48,131 nucleotides of DNA from an uncultured Methanomicrobiales archaeon (GCA_903900025.1 CAIULN010000014.1:1-48131), one strand, 5' to 3'. Shown: positions 17,759 through 28,068, numbered from the stretch's first letter. The notes: generated by a model not told the origin, from the sequence alone. Numbers and translations are program-made.

Positions 17759-18487
17759 TTACCGGGACCGCCGCAGTGCACAGAGCCCTATTACCACAGC
17801 CGCAAGGATCGGGGGCAGTTCACCAGGGGTCTGCTGCAGGGTGGTGGGCATGGGGACGGCTGATGTCCGGGGCGGTATGACCGGTACTTCGGGAGCGGGA
17901 GGAGGGGTCTGGACCTGCGGTAGCGATGGCAAGAGGGGGAGTGGTGCGGTCGCCGGCTCCGCGTAGGTTGTTGCCGCTGCCGGTGTCACCTTGTGTGCCG
18001 GCAGCCCCAGCTTCATGTACACCGTTTCGCCGGGCGATCGTGGGTTCTCTGCGTGGACAGAGAATTGTTGTGCTGCCGTGGCAGACGATGTCCGGAACCC
18101 GACTGCGGCAATTCCGTCCACATCAGTGGTCACCTGTGCGTAATAGCTGGTGGCCGGTGTCGTGGAGGACGATGGCGCAACATCATCGAGGATCGTCCTG
18201 CCGTTATTATACCGGAATGACCCGATGGCATAGGGGCCTCCGGGCGGGTCCTGCACCACGTTCATCTGGTTGGCCATGATAAGCGGGGGCTGGTCGCCCG
18301 GCTCGCCGCTTCGATCAAACGTCCGTGCCAGCCAGAGGTAATACGCGGTATTGGGCCTGCCCGTAATGGTGACCGTAAAACCGCTGCCCCGAATCAAGGA
18401 TTCTTCTGCAGATGCGCAGGGGAAGACCGCGATTACGATACAGCAGATCAGGCTAATCGCAAGGATTCCAGAAGTCCGTTGTCCCAT
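17759..18487 (-). CDS. Cell-surface protein with signal peptide and C-terminal anchor
   Basis: A 242-residue exported protein. The signal peptide (ILAISLICCIVIAVFPCASA) is followed by a beta-rich domain starting SLIRGSGFTVTITGRPNTAY with further elements GGPYAIGSFRYNNGR and YYAQVTTDVDGIAAVGFRTS. This pattern is common in Methanomicrobiales surface proteins and may be DUF3821. A Pro/Ala/Thr-rich stalk of about 60 residues leads to a C-terminal helix (LPPILAAVVIGLCALRRSR) with a basic tail, a membrane anchor or sorting signal. The start at 18487 follows AAGGGGG. It is divergent from the RuBisCO gene. Function beyond surface display is unknown. Confidence 0.75.
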   Translation of the reverse strand: MGQRTSGILAISLICCIVIAVFPCASAEESLIRGSGFTVTITGRPNTAYYLWLARTFDRSGEPGDQPPLIMANQMNVVQDPPGGPYAIGSFRYNNGRTILDDVAPSSSTTPATSYYAQVTTDVDGIAAVGFRTSSATAAQQFSVHAENPRSPGETVYMKLGLPAHKVTPAAATTYAEPATAPLPLLPSLPQVQTPPPAPEVPVIPPRTSAVPMPTTLQQTPGELPPILAAVVIGLCALRRSR

Positions 18488-18615
18488 AAAAAGCCCCCTT
18501 CTTTCTTTCAGCGAGCGATCGTTGTTGTCCAACAGTATTGGATATTGTGGTCTTGTTCCGGGCCCCGCCCCCACCTTTTTTTACGTATCCTGTCCTGAGT
18601 GGTACAGGGAATGCT

Positions 18616-19908
18616 ATGGCAATCGATTGGTACAACAAATTTGTTGACCTGAACTACCTGCCGGCAAACGACGAGCTCGTCTGCCTCTTTTATTTTGAGC
18701 CGGCCGCCGGCATCAGCGCGGAGGATGCGGCAGGAAGGATCGCATCGGAGAGCTCGACCGGGACATGGACAACGCTGTTTGCCATGCCGCCGCGGATGAA
18801 GAAACTGCAGGCAACCGCGTTTGCCATTGATGGCCACTACGCAAAGATCGCGTACCCGCTCGACCTCTGGGAGCAGGGAAACGCTGTCCAGCTCCTGAGC
18901 GGGATCGCCGGCAACATCTTTGGCATGAAGGCACTTTTAAACCTCCGGCTCATCGATGTCTCGCTCCCGCAGGCATACCTGGAGCACTTCAAAGGCCCCC
19001 ACTTTGGCAACGACGGGATCCGGGCGATGATGAAGGTCCACGGACGCCCGCTCACCGGCGCGGTGCCCAAACCGAAGATCGGGTTTTCGGCACAGGAGCA
19101 TGCAGAGGTCGGCTACGAGACATGGATGGGTGGTTTTGACTTTGTCAAGGACGATGAGAACCTGACATCGACTTCGTTCAACCAGTTCGAAGATCGCGTG
19201 AAGCTGCTCACGAAGAAGCGGGACAGGGCAGAACAGGAGACCGGTGAAAAGAAATCCGCGTTCATCAACATCACGGCAGAAACGGAAACGATGAAGAGAC
19301 GGGCGGACCTGCTCGCTTCGTACGGCTGGAACTACGCGATGATCGATGTTGTCGTCGCAGGCACCGCAAGTGTGATGACGATGCGGGACTACTGCTCCGA
19401 TCTGGGCCTGGCGATCCACGCCCACCGGGCAATGCATGCTGCCTTTGACCGGAACAGGAAGCACGGGATCACCATGTACTTCCTCGCAAAGCTCATGCGC
19501 CTTGTCGGTGTCTCCCAGATCCACACGGGCACCGCGGTCGGCAAACTGACCGGGACAAAAAAGGAGTCCATGCTGCTTGCCGATCTCCTGCGGGAGAAGA
19601 AGGTGCCGGCTGCCGAGCCTCTCTGCCTCTCACAGGACTGGGGGACGATCAAATCCGCGTTTCCTGTCTCCTCCGGCGGGCTGCACCCGGGGCTTGTGCC
19701 GGACGTGCTCTCCATCTACGGCACGGATCTCGTGCTGCTGGTCTCGGGAGGAATCCACGGCCACCCGAAGGGGACACGCGCGGGGGCGCAGGCGACGATG
19801 CAGGCGATCGAGGCGTGGGAGGAAGGTGTGACGCTGGATGAGAAGGCAACGACGGCAAAAGAGCTCGCACAGGCGCTGGAGAAGTGGGGGCACTACAAGC
19901 CAAAGTAA
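18616..19908 (+). CDS. rbcL: Form III ribulose-1,5-bisphosphate carboxylase large chain
   Basis: A 430-residue archaeal RuBisCO. Active-site elements are complete: K152 in VPKPKIGFS (proton-abstracting Lys), the carbamylation Lys K178 in GGFDFVKDDE, H270 in HAHRAMHAAF, loop-6 K310 in TGTAVGKLTG, and phosphate-binding SSGGLHPG and SGGIHGHPKG. In archaea the enzyme fixes CO2 onto RuBP made either from nucleoside monophosphates or, in some methanogens, by phosphoribulokinase; neither partner gene is here. The start MAIDWYNKF follows GGGAATGCT. It is divergent from the surface-protein gene, and only decayed sequence follows, so it is probably monocistronic. Identification is secure. Confidence 0.96.
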   Translation: MAIDWYNKFVDLNYLPANDELVCLFYFEPAAGISAEDAAGRIASESSTGTWTTLFAMPPRMKKLQATAFAIDGHYAKIAYPLDLWEQGNAVQLLSGIAGNIFGMKALLNLRLIDVSLPQAYLEHFKGPHFGNDGIRAMMKVHGRPLTGAVPKPKIGFSAQEHAEVGYETWMGGFDFVKDDENLTSTSFNQFEDRVKLLTKKRDRAEQETGEKKSAFINITAETETMKRRADLLASYGWNYAMIDVVVAGTASVMTMRDYCSDLGLAIHAHRAMHAAFDRNRKHGITMYFLAKLMRLVGVSQIHTGTAVGKLTGTKKESMLLADLLREKKVPAAEPLCLSQDWGTIKSAFPVSSGGLHPGLVPDVLSIYGTDLVLLVSGGIHGHPKGTRAGAQATMQAIEAWEEGVTLDEKATTAKELAQALEKWGHYKPK

Positions 19909-20049
19909 GGGGATATCCCTGCTCATCAGTGTTGTTGTGCTGATGGTACAAGGAAGGGCAAAATCCATGGAAGATTCGCATCCCGACACCTGGCACCGCC
20001 GCCTGTTCGATGTAGCGATTGCCGAACTCCTCCGGCAGGCGCTCCGGAT

Positions 20050-20248
20050 CATCCGGGTTGACCTCCTGCCGGCTCCCGGCCCGAGGCGATAAAAAAAACT
20101 CATTGGCGCGTTCGCGTCAGGTGACCGGTTCCAGACACTGCCCGGTGTCACCGGCTCCGGCACGACGTCCACGATGGCAAACGTGATCGCGGCAAATAAC
20201 ACGAGTCTGGAAAATGGCAAAGAGTGCCTGTTGAAACGTTGGAAATAA
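20050..20248 (+). pseudogene. Decayed uvrB fragment (N-terminal Walker A region)
   Basis: On the plus strand, translation gives KKLIGAFASGDRFQTLPGV then TGSGTTSTMANVIAANN, which aligns with UvrB residues 21-54 (KLKKGLEDDDQYQTLLGV, TGSGKTFTMANVIAALN). The catalytic Walker A Lys is Thr here, an in-frame TAA precedes the aligned part, and the homology stops after about 35 residues. Upstream PAPGPRR may correspond to the UvrB PAGSQPEA segment. GDRFQT is nearer the general UvrB consensus than the intact local gene, so it is not a simple recent copy of it. It lies 2.6 kb upstream of intact uvrB in the same orientation. A 41-codon frame at 19967-20092 partly overlaps the remnant and is not called as a gene. 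Confidence 0.75.
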
Positions 20249-20324
20249 CGTTCTATGGCGGGCGCCATTGGTAACCCGATTGTTGATACGATACACACTT
20301 TCACCCCACGTAGTGCCTGAGAAT

Positions 20325-20774
20325 ATGAACCGCCCCGCCAAGGTTTTCACCAGTGAAAAAATGAAACTCAATCTCCAGCCTGCGGAACGCAGGGTGCTCC
20401 TGCTGCTCCAGCAAAAAGGCCCGAAGGATGCGGAGGATATTGCCGATGAATTGCACATACCTTTGGGCGAAGTAAGGGAGGCAATCGGCACATTATCAGA
20501 AGATGATCTGGTGATGACCCCGGACCAGACTGTTGCTGAACTGACGGATCCGGGGGAGAAGTACGATCTCCTCTCAGATGAGAGCATTCATGACGAACTC
20601 GGTCGCCTGAAAGGCTGCAAGGCAGAGATTCTCAGATATATTCAGGAAACGGAAAGACAGCCGGTTTCGCAAAAACTGCTGGAAATCCAACTTGATCGGA
20701 CGGAGAATGAAATATCCAAAGCCATGAACGCCCTTGAGGCTCTCGGGTACCCGGTCAGCAGGATCATCTTGTGA
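20325..20774 (+). CDS. Winged-helix protein, possible regulator
   Basis: A 149-residue protein with two probable helix-turn-helix units. The first (LQPAERRVLLLLQQKGPKDA, then EDIADELHIPLGEVREAIGT) resembles the winged helix at the N-terminus of archaeal PheS and of MarR-like regulators. The second, from about residue 100 (LKGCKAEILRYIQETERQ), again has a three-helix pattern. There is no ligand or enzyme domain. The start at 20325 has no strong ribosome site. It lies just after the uvrB remnant and before an unknown gene whose C-terminus is also winged-helix-like, so the pair may act together. DNA binding is inferred. Confidence 0.65.
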   Translation: MNRPAKVFTSEKMKLNLQPAERRVLLLLQQKGPKDAEDIADELHIPLGEVREAIGTLSEDDLVMTPDQTVAELTDPGEKYDLLSDESIHDELGRLKGCKAEILRYIQETERQPVSQKLLEIQLDRTENEISKAMNALEALGYPVSRIIL

Positions 20775-20955
20775 TCCGAACCAAACAGGGAACAGTGATG
20801 TCAGGAATAAATCACAATCCTTTTGATGGGAAAATCCCTACAGTGCAACCAGAGCCGGTAGTCCGGACTCTCGTACTATTCCGGACGTGTCGTGCCGCAT
20901 CGGAATCCTGATACCAGAAGAAATCCCTGAGAATAAGAACACGGGTTCACGCACT

Positions 20956-22212
20956 ATGGCATCCCTCAGCCAGAGAATGTACGGGTACAGCTTCTCCGAG
21001 ATCGAAAAGGAGATCCTGTTCCGGCAGAAGGATCTGGGCTTCGTCCGCCCTGCCAATACCGGAGGCACTATCTTCTGTCTCGATCCCTCCCCCTTTCTGA
21101 AAACACCCCGTCGGGAAGTCTATGTCGCCCTCTGCCCCCCGCCGCCAAAAGGGGCGCTCATCAGGGTGTCAGTATCCGAAACCAGGGAAGAGATCCAAAA
21201 GGACCATACAGGATACTTCCGGCTCCTGGTTCACTGCATCACCTCGTATGAACAGGTCGACCCAAAGACCCTCGTCAGGCACCGTTCCCTGCTCCATCCC
21301 GATGAAGTAACCGACTTTTTCCGGCTGCCCTTTATCGGGGAAGAGGAAGTTGTCAATGAGATCGCCATGTGTTCTGCCCTGTATACGATCTCGTCCCCGC
21401 CACTTCCGGATCAGAAAGGGGGGATCAATGCAGCAGTGCTGGGAAAAACAAAACCCTGGTACGGCTTTAAGCGCAGCATGGACATCATCCCCGCCGAGCT
21501 GAAAAAGGAGTCCTCCGATTATTTCTACCGTTTATCCATCCAGGAAGAGGATTACTCCAAACTCAGGAGTCAGGAGATCAACCTCGCCTTTCTCAACCCG
21601 GAACGCATCCCCATGCACATCCCCCTCGTACTGGATGCCGGGATAAAAAACCTTTCACAATACAAAGAGACGCACCAGGCCCAGAAACCGCTGGTAACAG
21701 CATTCATGCTCGACGCGCTGCTGATGCAGCCCGTTGTACCGGACAACCTGCAAGGCTCAATTGTTGACGCCATGTACGAGCTGGTCTCCGATGTGAAAGG
21801 ATCGGGCAGCATTCCCTATACACAGGACTTTGGCACGCTCATCCCCCGGTTGGGAGCATCGTTTGCCCGGTATAACTCACGGTTCAATGTCAGCAGCGAC
21901 GATATCAAAAAGGGAGTCAACCTGTGGTCGGACATGTTCTATAGGGCAAAGAAGATCGTCTCGACCCAGCATCCCGTTTCCCAGCTGTACCGGTTGAGTG
22001 ATGCGGCAAGAAGACTGTATGTTGACTTAAACGATGTCTACGGCATCGAAAACCCGATAATGGTCGCAGAGATTCCTGTTACTATCACGGGAGCAAAGAC
22101 GCCCGGTGTGTATGAAGAAGCATTGGAGGATCTCAACCGGCAGGGTCTTCTTATCCGTATGAACCGGAGCACGATCAAGCTCCTTGATTTCGGAAAACAG
22201 TGCCTGACGTGA
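20956..22212 (+). CDS. Protein of unknown function
   Basis: A 418-residue soluble protein that I do not recognise. It begins MASLSQRMYGYSFSEIEKEI and has no transmembrane helix and no nucleotide-binding loop. There are several charged helical stretches (for example ELKKESSDYFYRLSIQEEDY). The C-terminal 60 residues (PVTITGAKTPGVYEEALEDL, NRQGLLIRMNRSTIKLLDF) look like a winged-helix domain. An upstream in-frame GTG at 20887 is an alternative start. It lies between a winged-helix gene and a GNAT gene, all on the same strand upstream of uvrB. The three may be an accessory cassette. Confidence 0.6.
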   Translation: MASLSQRMYGYSFSEIEKEILFRQKDLGFVRPANTGGTIFCLDPSPFLKTPRREVYVALCPPPPKGALIRVSVSETREEIQKDHTGYFRLLVHCITSYEQVDPKTLVRHRSLLHPDEVTDFFRLPFIGEEEVVNEIAMCSALYTISSPPLPDQKGGINAAVLGKTKPWYGFKRSMDIIPAELKKESSDYFYRLSIQEEDYSKLRSQEINLAFLNPERIPMHIPLVLDAGIKNLSQYKETHQAQKPLVTAFMLDALLMQPVVPDNLQGSIVDAMYELVSDVKGSGSIPYTQDFGTLIPRLGASFARYNSRFNVSSDDIKKGVNLWSDMFYRAKKIVSTQHPVSQLYRLSDAARRLYVDLNDVYGIENPIMVAEIPVTITGAKTPGVYEEALEDLNRQGLLIRMNRSTIKLLDFGKQCLT

Positions 22213-22269
22213 GCAATCACCTGAAATGAAAAGGACTGTCTGGCAGGAAATCGATGGGGAGAGACATTC

Positions 22270-22713
22270 ATGACAACGGAAGTCCGTGAGCTGAAGCGTG
22301 AGGAATTCCCTCTCGCAGAGAAATTGTGGGAGCAGTACCGGGGCCAGAAAGCGGATCCCGTACACGAGAGGATATTTGGCGTATTTTTGGATGGAAACCT
22401 TGCCGCAACTGCCCGGTACACCCGGCACCCCGACGGGGTGGAGATGGACTGCGTCTTTGTCCCCGAACAGTACAGGGGAAAAGGGTATGCCAGGTACGCT
22501 GTGGAATCCCTCATACAAGCGTGCGGTTCGGATACGATCTACATCCATTCGACAATCGTCCTGATCTCCTTTTACAAGACATTCGGGTTCGTTCCGATTC
22601 CGGAAGAACAGCTCCCAAAGAGCATCCGGGAACGGTTCATCTTCTGCTTTGGCGAGATGCAGGGCTGCAATGTCTGCCCGATGATACGAAAGCCGGACGG
22701 CCGGGGCCCGTGA
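22270..22713 (+). CDS. GNAT family N-acetyltransferase
   Basis: A 147-residue acetyltransferase. The acetyl-CoA-binding motif A is VPEQYRGKGYARYAVESLI (about residues 63-82), with the family's R/Q-x-x-G-x-G/A core. The C-terminal SFYKTFGFVPI is the usual beta-bulge region, and three cysteines follow (FCFGEMQGCNVCPM). The start at 22270 follows GGGGAGAGA. The target is unknown; GNATs modify small molecules, proteins or tRNA. It lies about 60 bp after the unknown gene and 60 bp before uvrB. Confidence 0.85.
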   Translation: MTTEVRELKREEFPLAEKLWEQYRGQKADPVHERIFGVFLDGNLAATARYTRHPDGVEMDCVFVPEQYRGKGYARYAVESLIQACGSDTIYIHSTIVLISFYKTFGFVPIPEEQLPKSIRERFIFCFGEMQGCNVCPMIRKPDGRGP

Positions 22714-22734
22714 TCACGTTCCCGCCCCAATCCT

Positions 22735-22746
22735 ATCCCTTATAAC
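22735..22746 (+). promoter_or_regulatory. TATA element upstream of uvrB
   Basis: ATCCCTTATAAC is centred about 32 bp before the uvrB ATG at 22773, predicting a leader of a few nucleotides. The TATAAC core and a downstream ATTCCTTAGCA recur before uvrA. Confidence 0.5.
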
Positions 22747-22772
22747 CTCCAAGCAGGAATTCCTTAGCACCG

Positions 22773-24725
<1,953 letters not shown>

Positions 24726-24733
24726 TAGATTGT

Positions 24734-24748
24734 TGTGTATTATACACA
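24734..24748. repeat. Palindrome after uvrB
   Basis: TGTGTA-TTA-TACACA is a perfect 6-bp inverted repeat, 8 nt after the uvrB stop and 100 bp before the next start. No T tract follows on the plus strand, so an operator or mRNA end structure is as likely as a terminator. Confidence 0.35.
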
Positions 24749-24847
24749 CTAAAAGCAAAAGTGATAAAATATTTTAATCGGGTTATGTTATTGCACGTTC
24801 AGGTAATGACCGATGATCAAGCCGAGACAAGAGAATGAAGGGAAGAA

Positions 24848-25447
24848 ATGGTCCGGAATTTCATCCGCGAGAATATCATCTGGGTATACTTCATCATCGT
24901 AACCTCACTGGCAGTGATACTGACTGCCGTGTTCAGCCTGTCCCATAACATCAATGACATATTCCCCTATTTTTTCCTCATCCCGGTACTTTTTGTCATA
25001 TACGCCTTTCCCCAGAGGGGAATACTGTTCACGATCACCTTTGGCTGGATTTACATCATGCTGGTGTACGTGTTCGGAACATTTTCTGTACGGGTCATCA
25101 CCATTCACACGGCATGGTTTTTTATCTTTGTCTCTCTTGGTATTGTGATCTCGTATTTCGCGCAGAGTTCCAGAATCAGTAAAACGCAGGTCGAACAACT
25201 GAAGAAGGAAGCATTCCAGCAGATTGAACATAACATGGCACAATTTGTGACACTCAATGACCAGATCAGAAATCCCCTGCAGGCCATTATGCTGGATACT
25301 GCGACGCTTGATGAAAGAACAAAGGCTCTCGTCTCAGAACAGGTGACGATCATCAATAACATTCTCGACACGCTTGATGACAAATATGCAGAGTCTGAAA
25401 AGGTCAGGAAATTTTTACGGAAATATTGCGGCTTTGATGAAAAATAG
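24848..25447 (+). CDS. Membrane sensor with degenerate histidine-kinase dimerisation domain, no ATPase
   Basis: A 199-residue protein. Four transmembrane helices fill residues 10-105 with a FPQRG motif after helix 2. A coiled-coil linker and a DHp-like segment follow (QQIEHNMAQFVTLNDQIRNP). In the homologous protein at 25756-26757 the phospho-acceptor position reads DHIRNP; here His is Gln139 (codon CAG at 25262-25264). The protein ends after ESEKVRKFLRKYCG and has no HATPase domain. It cannot act as a normal kinase. It may be a decoy, a dimerisation partner or a structural receptor. The start is supported by GAAGGGAAGAA. It is convergent with its homologue. Confidence 0.8.
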   Translation: MVRNFIRENIIWVYFIIVTSLAVILTAVFSLSHNINDIFPYFFLIPVLFVIYAFPQRGILFTITFGWIYIMLVYVFGTFSVRVITIHTAWFFIFVSLGIVISYFAQSSRISKTQVEQLKKEAFQQIEHNMAQFVTLNDQIRNPLQAIMLDTATLDERTKALVSEQVTIINNILDTLDDKYAESEKVRKFLRKYCGFDEK

Positions 25448-25755
25448 ATGTTTTAATAATTTCCCTGCACCGGACACGATCGCGTGACCCAAGAACGACA
25501 CGATCCCTTCATATTCTAAAATACTCTTTTTACAATTCAACTCATTGCGACATTCGTGCCAAATTGTATCGCATCCCCATACTACAAGCTGGCAATTGAT
25601 CTTTTCCGGTGAATATTCTTCCGGAGATAATGGGAATAAATCACCTGTTGAAAGTGATTTTTTATTAAAATTAGCAGTTGCAGGAATGGATGACCGACAA
25701 AAACAATGGCACCCGGTTCCGCCCTTTCTGGTTCTGCAGAGAATGCGGCCGGATC
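25448..25755. other. Intergenic region between two convergent sensor genes
   Basis: About 308 bp with no supported gene. The only notable element is a hairpin, listed separately at 25638-25663. Small open frames on both strands lack initiation signals. Confidence 0.4.
25638..25663 (+). terminator. Hairpin with T tail
   Basis: AAATCAC-CTGTTGAAA-GTGATTT is a perfect 7-bp stem followed by further T residues. It lies between convergent sensor genes, roughly 190 bp after one and 93 bp from the other's stop, and could end transcription from the plus strand. Confidence 0.45.
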
Positions 25756-26757
25756 TTATTTTTTCGCCTTCGGTTTTGGGAGCCGGGACCCGGCTGAATA
25801 ATCGGCCTTCTCTGCCTCCCGCGCCCCGATCCCGTAGTATTTCCTGATGATCGTGCGGACTTTCTCGGACTCGATCCACCCTATGTCGATCTGGGTGATG
25901 ATCCGGTCGATCTCACGTGCCTGCACCAGCACTTTGGCGGCAATATTTTCGGCAAACATACAGGTGAGCCCGACAATCACGGTCAGCGGGTTCCTGATAT
26001 GGTCGCCAAGGATAGCGAACTGCTCAATGTTCTTCTCGATCTGCTGCAGCGCCGTTTTATGTGCCGCTTCCATCTCTTTTCGTACGGTAATATCCACCAT
26101 CGTACAGACAAACTGGTTATCAGGAAGCATGCCCGCGGCGAGCAGCACCCAGCGGATCCCCTGCGCATTTGCCAAAAAGCGCGTCTCAAAGTTGTCGACC
26201 CCCTCTTTGGTAAGCTGAGCAAAGAAGCGATCGCGTTCGGATGCGTCGACCCAGAGCTCCGAAAATGTCAGATGATAGACGTCCTCGCGGGAATACCCGA
26301 GTATGGATGCAAACCGCTGGTTCACCTCGAGCATAGAGAGGTCTCTGCCATCGATCAACCCGGTCCCTGCTTCAGAGTTGTTGAAGATCCCCCGGTACTT
26401 CGCCTCGCTCTTCTGCAGGCTCAAAGCGAGGGTTGCCACCACTGCCGCGACCCCGACCATGATAATGGATTTGAAGAGGCCTGCAACGATATTTGGCAGT
26501 GACGCGCCCATGAACACATAGATGATGACGATGTAGATCGCGGTAATAAGGAATGCAAACAGCATCCCCTTCTTCGGGTACCAGTAGGAAGTGATGACGA
26601 CGGGGAGAAAAAACAGTCCCGGGGTGACTTCTGTCATCCCGACGGATATGCTCAGAATATTGACAAGGATGGCAAGGATCGTGGTGTTGACGATGATGAA
26701 GAACCATATCCCGACAAAGCTCTCATCCCGGGTGCCGGAGTCTCTGTTGTCTGCCAT
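25756..26757 (-). CDS. Membrane PAS sensor with dimerisation domain, no ATPase
   Basis: A 333-residue protein. Four transmembrane helices occupy residues 17-115 (second one GLFFLPVVITSYWYPKKG). A PAS domain spans about 119-226 and ends VDITVRKEM. The DHp-like segment has an intact H253 in GDHIRNPLTV. The chain ends soon after ESEKVRTIIRKYYG with a charged Lys-rich tail and no HATPase domain. It could be phosphorylated by another kinase but cannot bind ATP itself. It is homologous at both ends to the plus-strand neighbour at 24848. The signal sensed is unknown. Confidence 0.82.
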   Translation of the reverse strand: MADNRDSGTRDESFVGIWFFIIVNTTILAILVNILSISVGMTEVTPGLFFLPVVITSYWYPKKGMLFAFLITAIYIVIIYVFMGASLPNIVAGLFKSIIMVGVAAVVATLALSLQKSEAKYRGIFNNSEAGTGLIDGRDLSMLEVNQRFASILGYSREDVYHLTFSELWVDASERDRFFAQLTKEGVDNFETRFLANAQGIRWVLLAAGMLPDNQFVCTMVDITVRKEMEAAHKTALQQIEKNIEQFAILGDHIRNPLTVIVGLTCMFAENIAAKVLVQAREIDRIITQIDIGWIESEKVRTIIRKYYGIGAREAEKADYSAGSRLPKPKAKK

Positions 26758-26957
26758 GGTCTGTTAATCCCGAAAGGTGGCGGTCGTCCGCCTACCCCCC
26801 TGCCCTGCGATCCTGCTGCTCTCTTCCAATGCCAGTATAGATGCTCATATCAAAAGGGTAAAAATATTTGCTTATCATGCGGGTGCCGCGGTCTCATCGC
26901 TTGCCCCTTTTTTTATATGGATGTTTCATGCCCTGGGAAAAAAGAGGCAATGACCGG

Positions 26958-27515
26958 TTATAATCCCAGATATTCGAGCAGGAGAAGGAACAGGACGGAG
27001 AGCACCACCACCGGCAGGACGATCACCCATTCGCTGACCCGCAGCAGCTGCGGCAGCGTTTGTGCGGGAAATTCCCCTTTGTGCAGGATGCCGGCGTTCA
27101 GGGCGGGGTAGATCCTTGCATAGAGCCCTGCACCAACCAGCATGCCGAGAAATCCGCCGAAGAGTGCATCGAGCGCCCCCTGTCCCACCGCCCCGGCAAC
27201 GGTTCCGGGGCAGTAGCCGAGCAGGGCAAAGCCAAGCCCGAACACAAGGCCCCCGGTGAGGCTGGAACCCACCGAACCGCTCACGACATGCAGCTGCACA
27301 AGCCCCACCCTTTTCAGCAGGTGAAACCCGATCGTCCCCACGATCACCGCAGAGAGCATCATCTTAAGAACGGTGAAATCGCTGAGCAGCAGCTGCCCGA
27401 TCACGACGTGGTAGTTGGTGACACCCGATTTCTGGAGCAAAAACCCAAAGGCAATGCCGATCAAAAGCCCCAGCATAATCTGGGCTTGTGCATGCCGGTG
27501 AAGTGCTGTCAGCAT
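26958..27515 (-). CDS. YeeE/YedE family transporter subunit (second of a pair)
   Basis: A 185-residue membrane protein with about five helices. The motif GFALLGYCPGTVAGAVGQGA carries the conserved Cys of the YeeE/YedE (sulfur-compound) transporter family. The first part has GFLLQKSGVTNYHVVIGQLL. It follows the partner gene by 16 bp on the same strand. Known full-length YeeE proteins combine two such halves, and split pairs are thought to assemble. The likely substrate is thiosulfate or another sulfur species; this is family knowledge, not shown here. Confidence 0.82.
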   Translation of the reverse strand: MLTALHRHAQAQIMLGLLIGIAFGFLLQKSGVTNYHVVIGQLLLSDFTVLKMMLSAVIVGTIGFHLLKRVGLVQLHVVSGSVGSSLTGGLVFGLGFALLGYCPGTVAGAVGQGALDALFGGFLGMLVGAGLYARIYPALNAGILHKGEFPAQTLPQLLRVSEWVIVLPVVVLSVLFLLLLEYLGL

Positions 27516-27531
27516 TTCCTCTCATCTCCCG

Positions 27532-28068
27532 TCACATGCCGATAATACGGAACAGGAGCACTGCCATCGCGATCCCCCCGATAAAGAAACATACCGCAGC
27601 AACGATGCTTGCACATGAGAGCTGCAGCGTGCCGGATATCCCGTGCCCGCTCGTGCAGCCCCCTGCCCAACGGGCCCCCGTTTCGAGCAGGATCCCCCCA
27701 ATGACCGCAACGGCAATCCTGAGCGCGGGGCTGTACCCGAACGTCTCTCCCCAGAGTGCGGGCACCCAGACAAACCGGAACGACATAGAGAGCATCGCAG
27801 ACAAAAATGCACCGATGATGATGCCCGGCACGACCATGAACTGCCAGTCGATGGCAGGCGGGATCACATGGTAATACTCACTCTTCTGTACCATGGCAGG
27901 CCGCACTGCCCGTTCCATCAGGCCCCGTATCTTGACATACCCCGTCGAACACCCGAGCGGGTGGTCGGAAAGCAGGAACGCACAGCATGCAAGAATGCCG
28001 ATCCCTGCACCCGCGATATAGGGCGACCAGCTCACTTCTGTCACATAATCCAGCATCTTCTCTCCCAT
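27532..28068 (-). CDS. YeeE/YedE family transporter subunit (first of a pair)
   Basis: A 178-residue membrane protein with four to five helices and two conserved cysteine motifs: HPLGCSTGYVKI (about residue 40) and WAGGCTSGHGISG (about residue 137), the latter being the YeeE/YedE signature. The start at 28068 fits a leaderless message: an AT-rich TCTAATAAG box lies about 26 bp upstream, although a GGAGAG site would also serve an ATG four codons later. The context CCTGTACCA-ATGG is the same as at the XPD-like helicase start. It pairs with the next gene to form a split transporter. Confidence 0.82.
   Translation of the reverse strand: MGEKMLDYVTEVSWSPYIAGAGIGILACCAFLLSDHPLGCSTGYVKIRGLMERAVRPAMVQKSEYYHVIPPAIDWQFMVVPGIIIGAFLSAMLSMSFRFVWVPALWGETFGYSPALRIAVAVIGGILLETGARWAGGCTSGHGISGTLQLSCASIVAAVCFFIGGIAMAVLLFRIIGM

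Noticed and set aside
19967-20092. A 41-codon frame after the RuBisCO gene
   Set aside because: No ribosome site of note, no family, and its end appears to be part of the decayed uvrB segment.
25415-25879. Open frames on both strands between the convergent sensor genes
   Set aside because: No initiation signals, and they overlap the end of a supported gene; a terminator-like hairpin lies in the middle.
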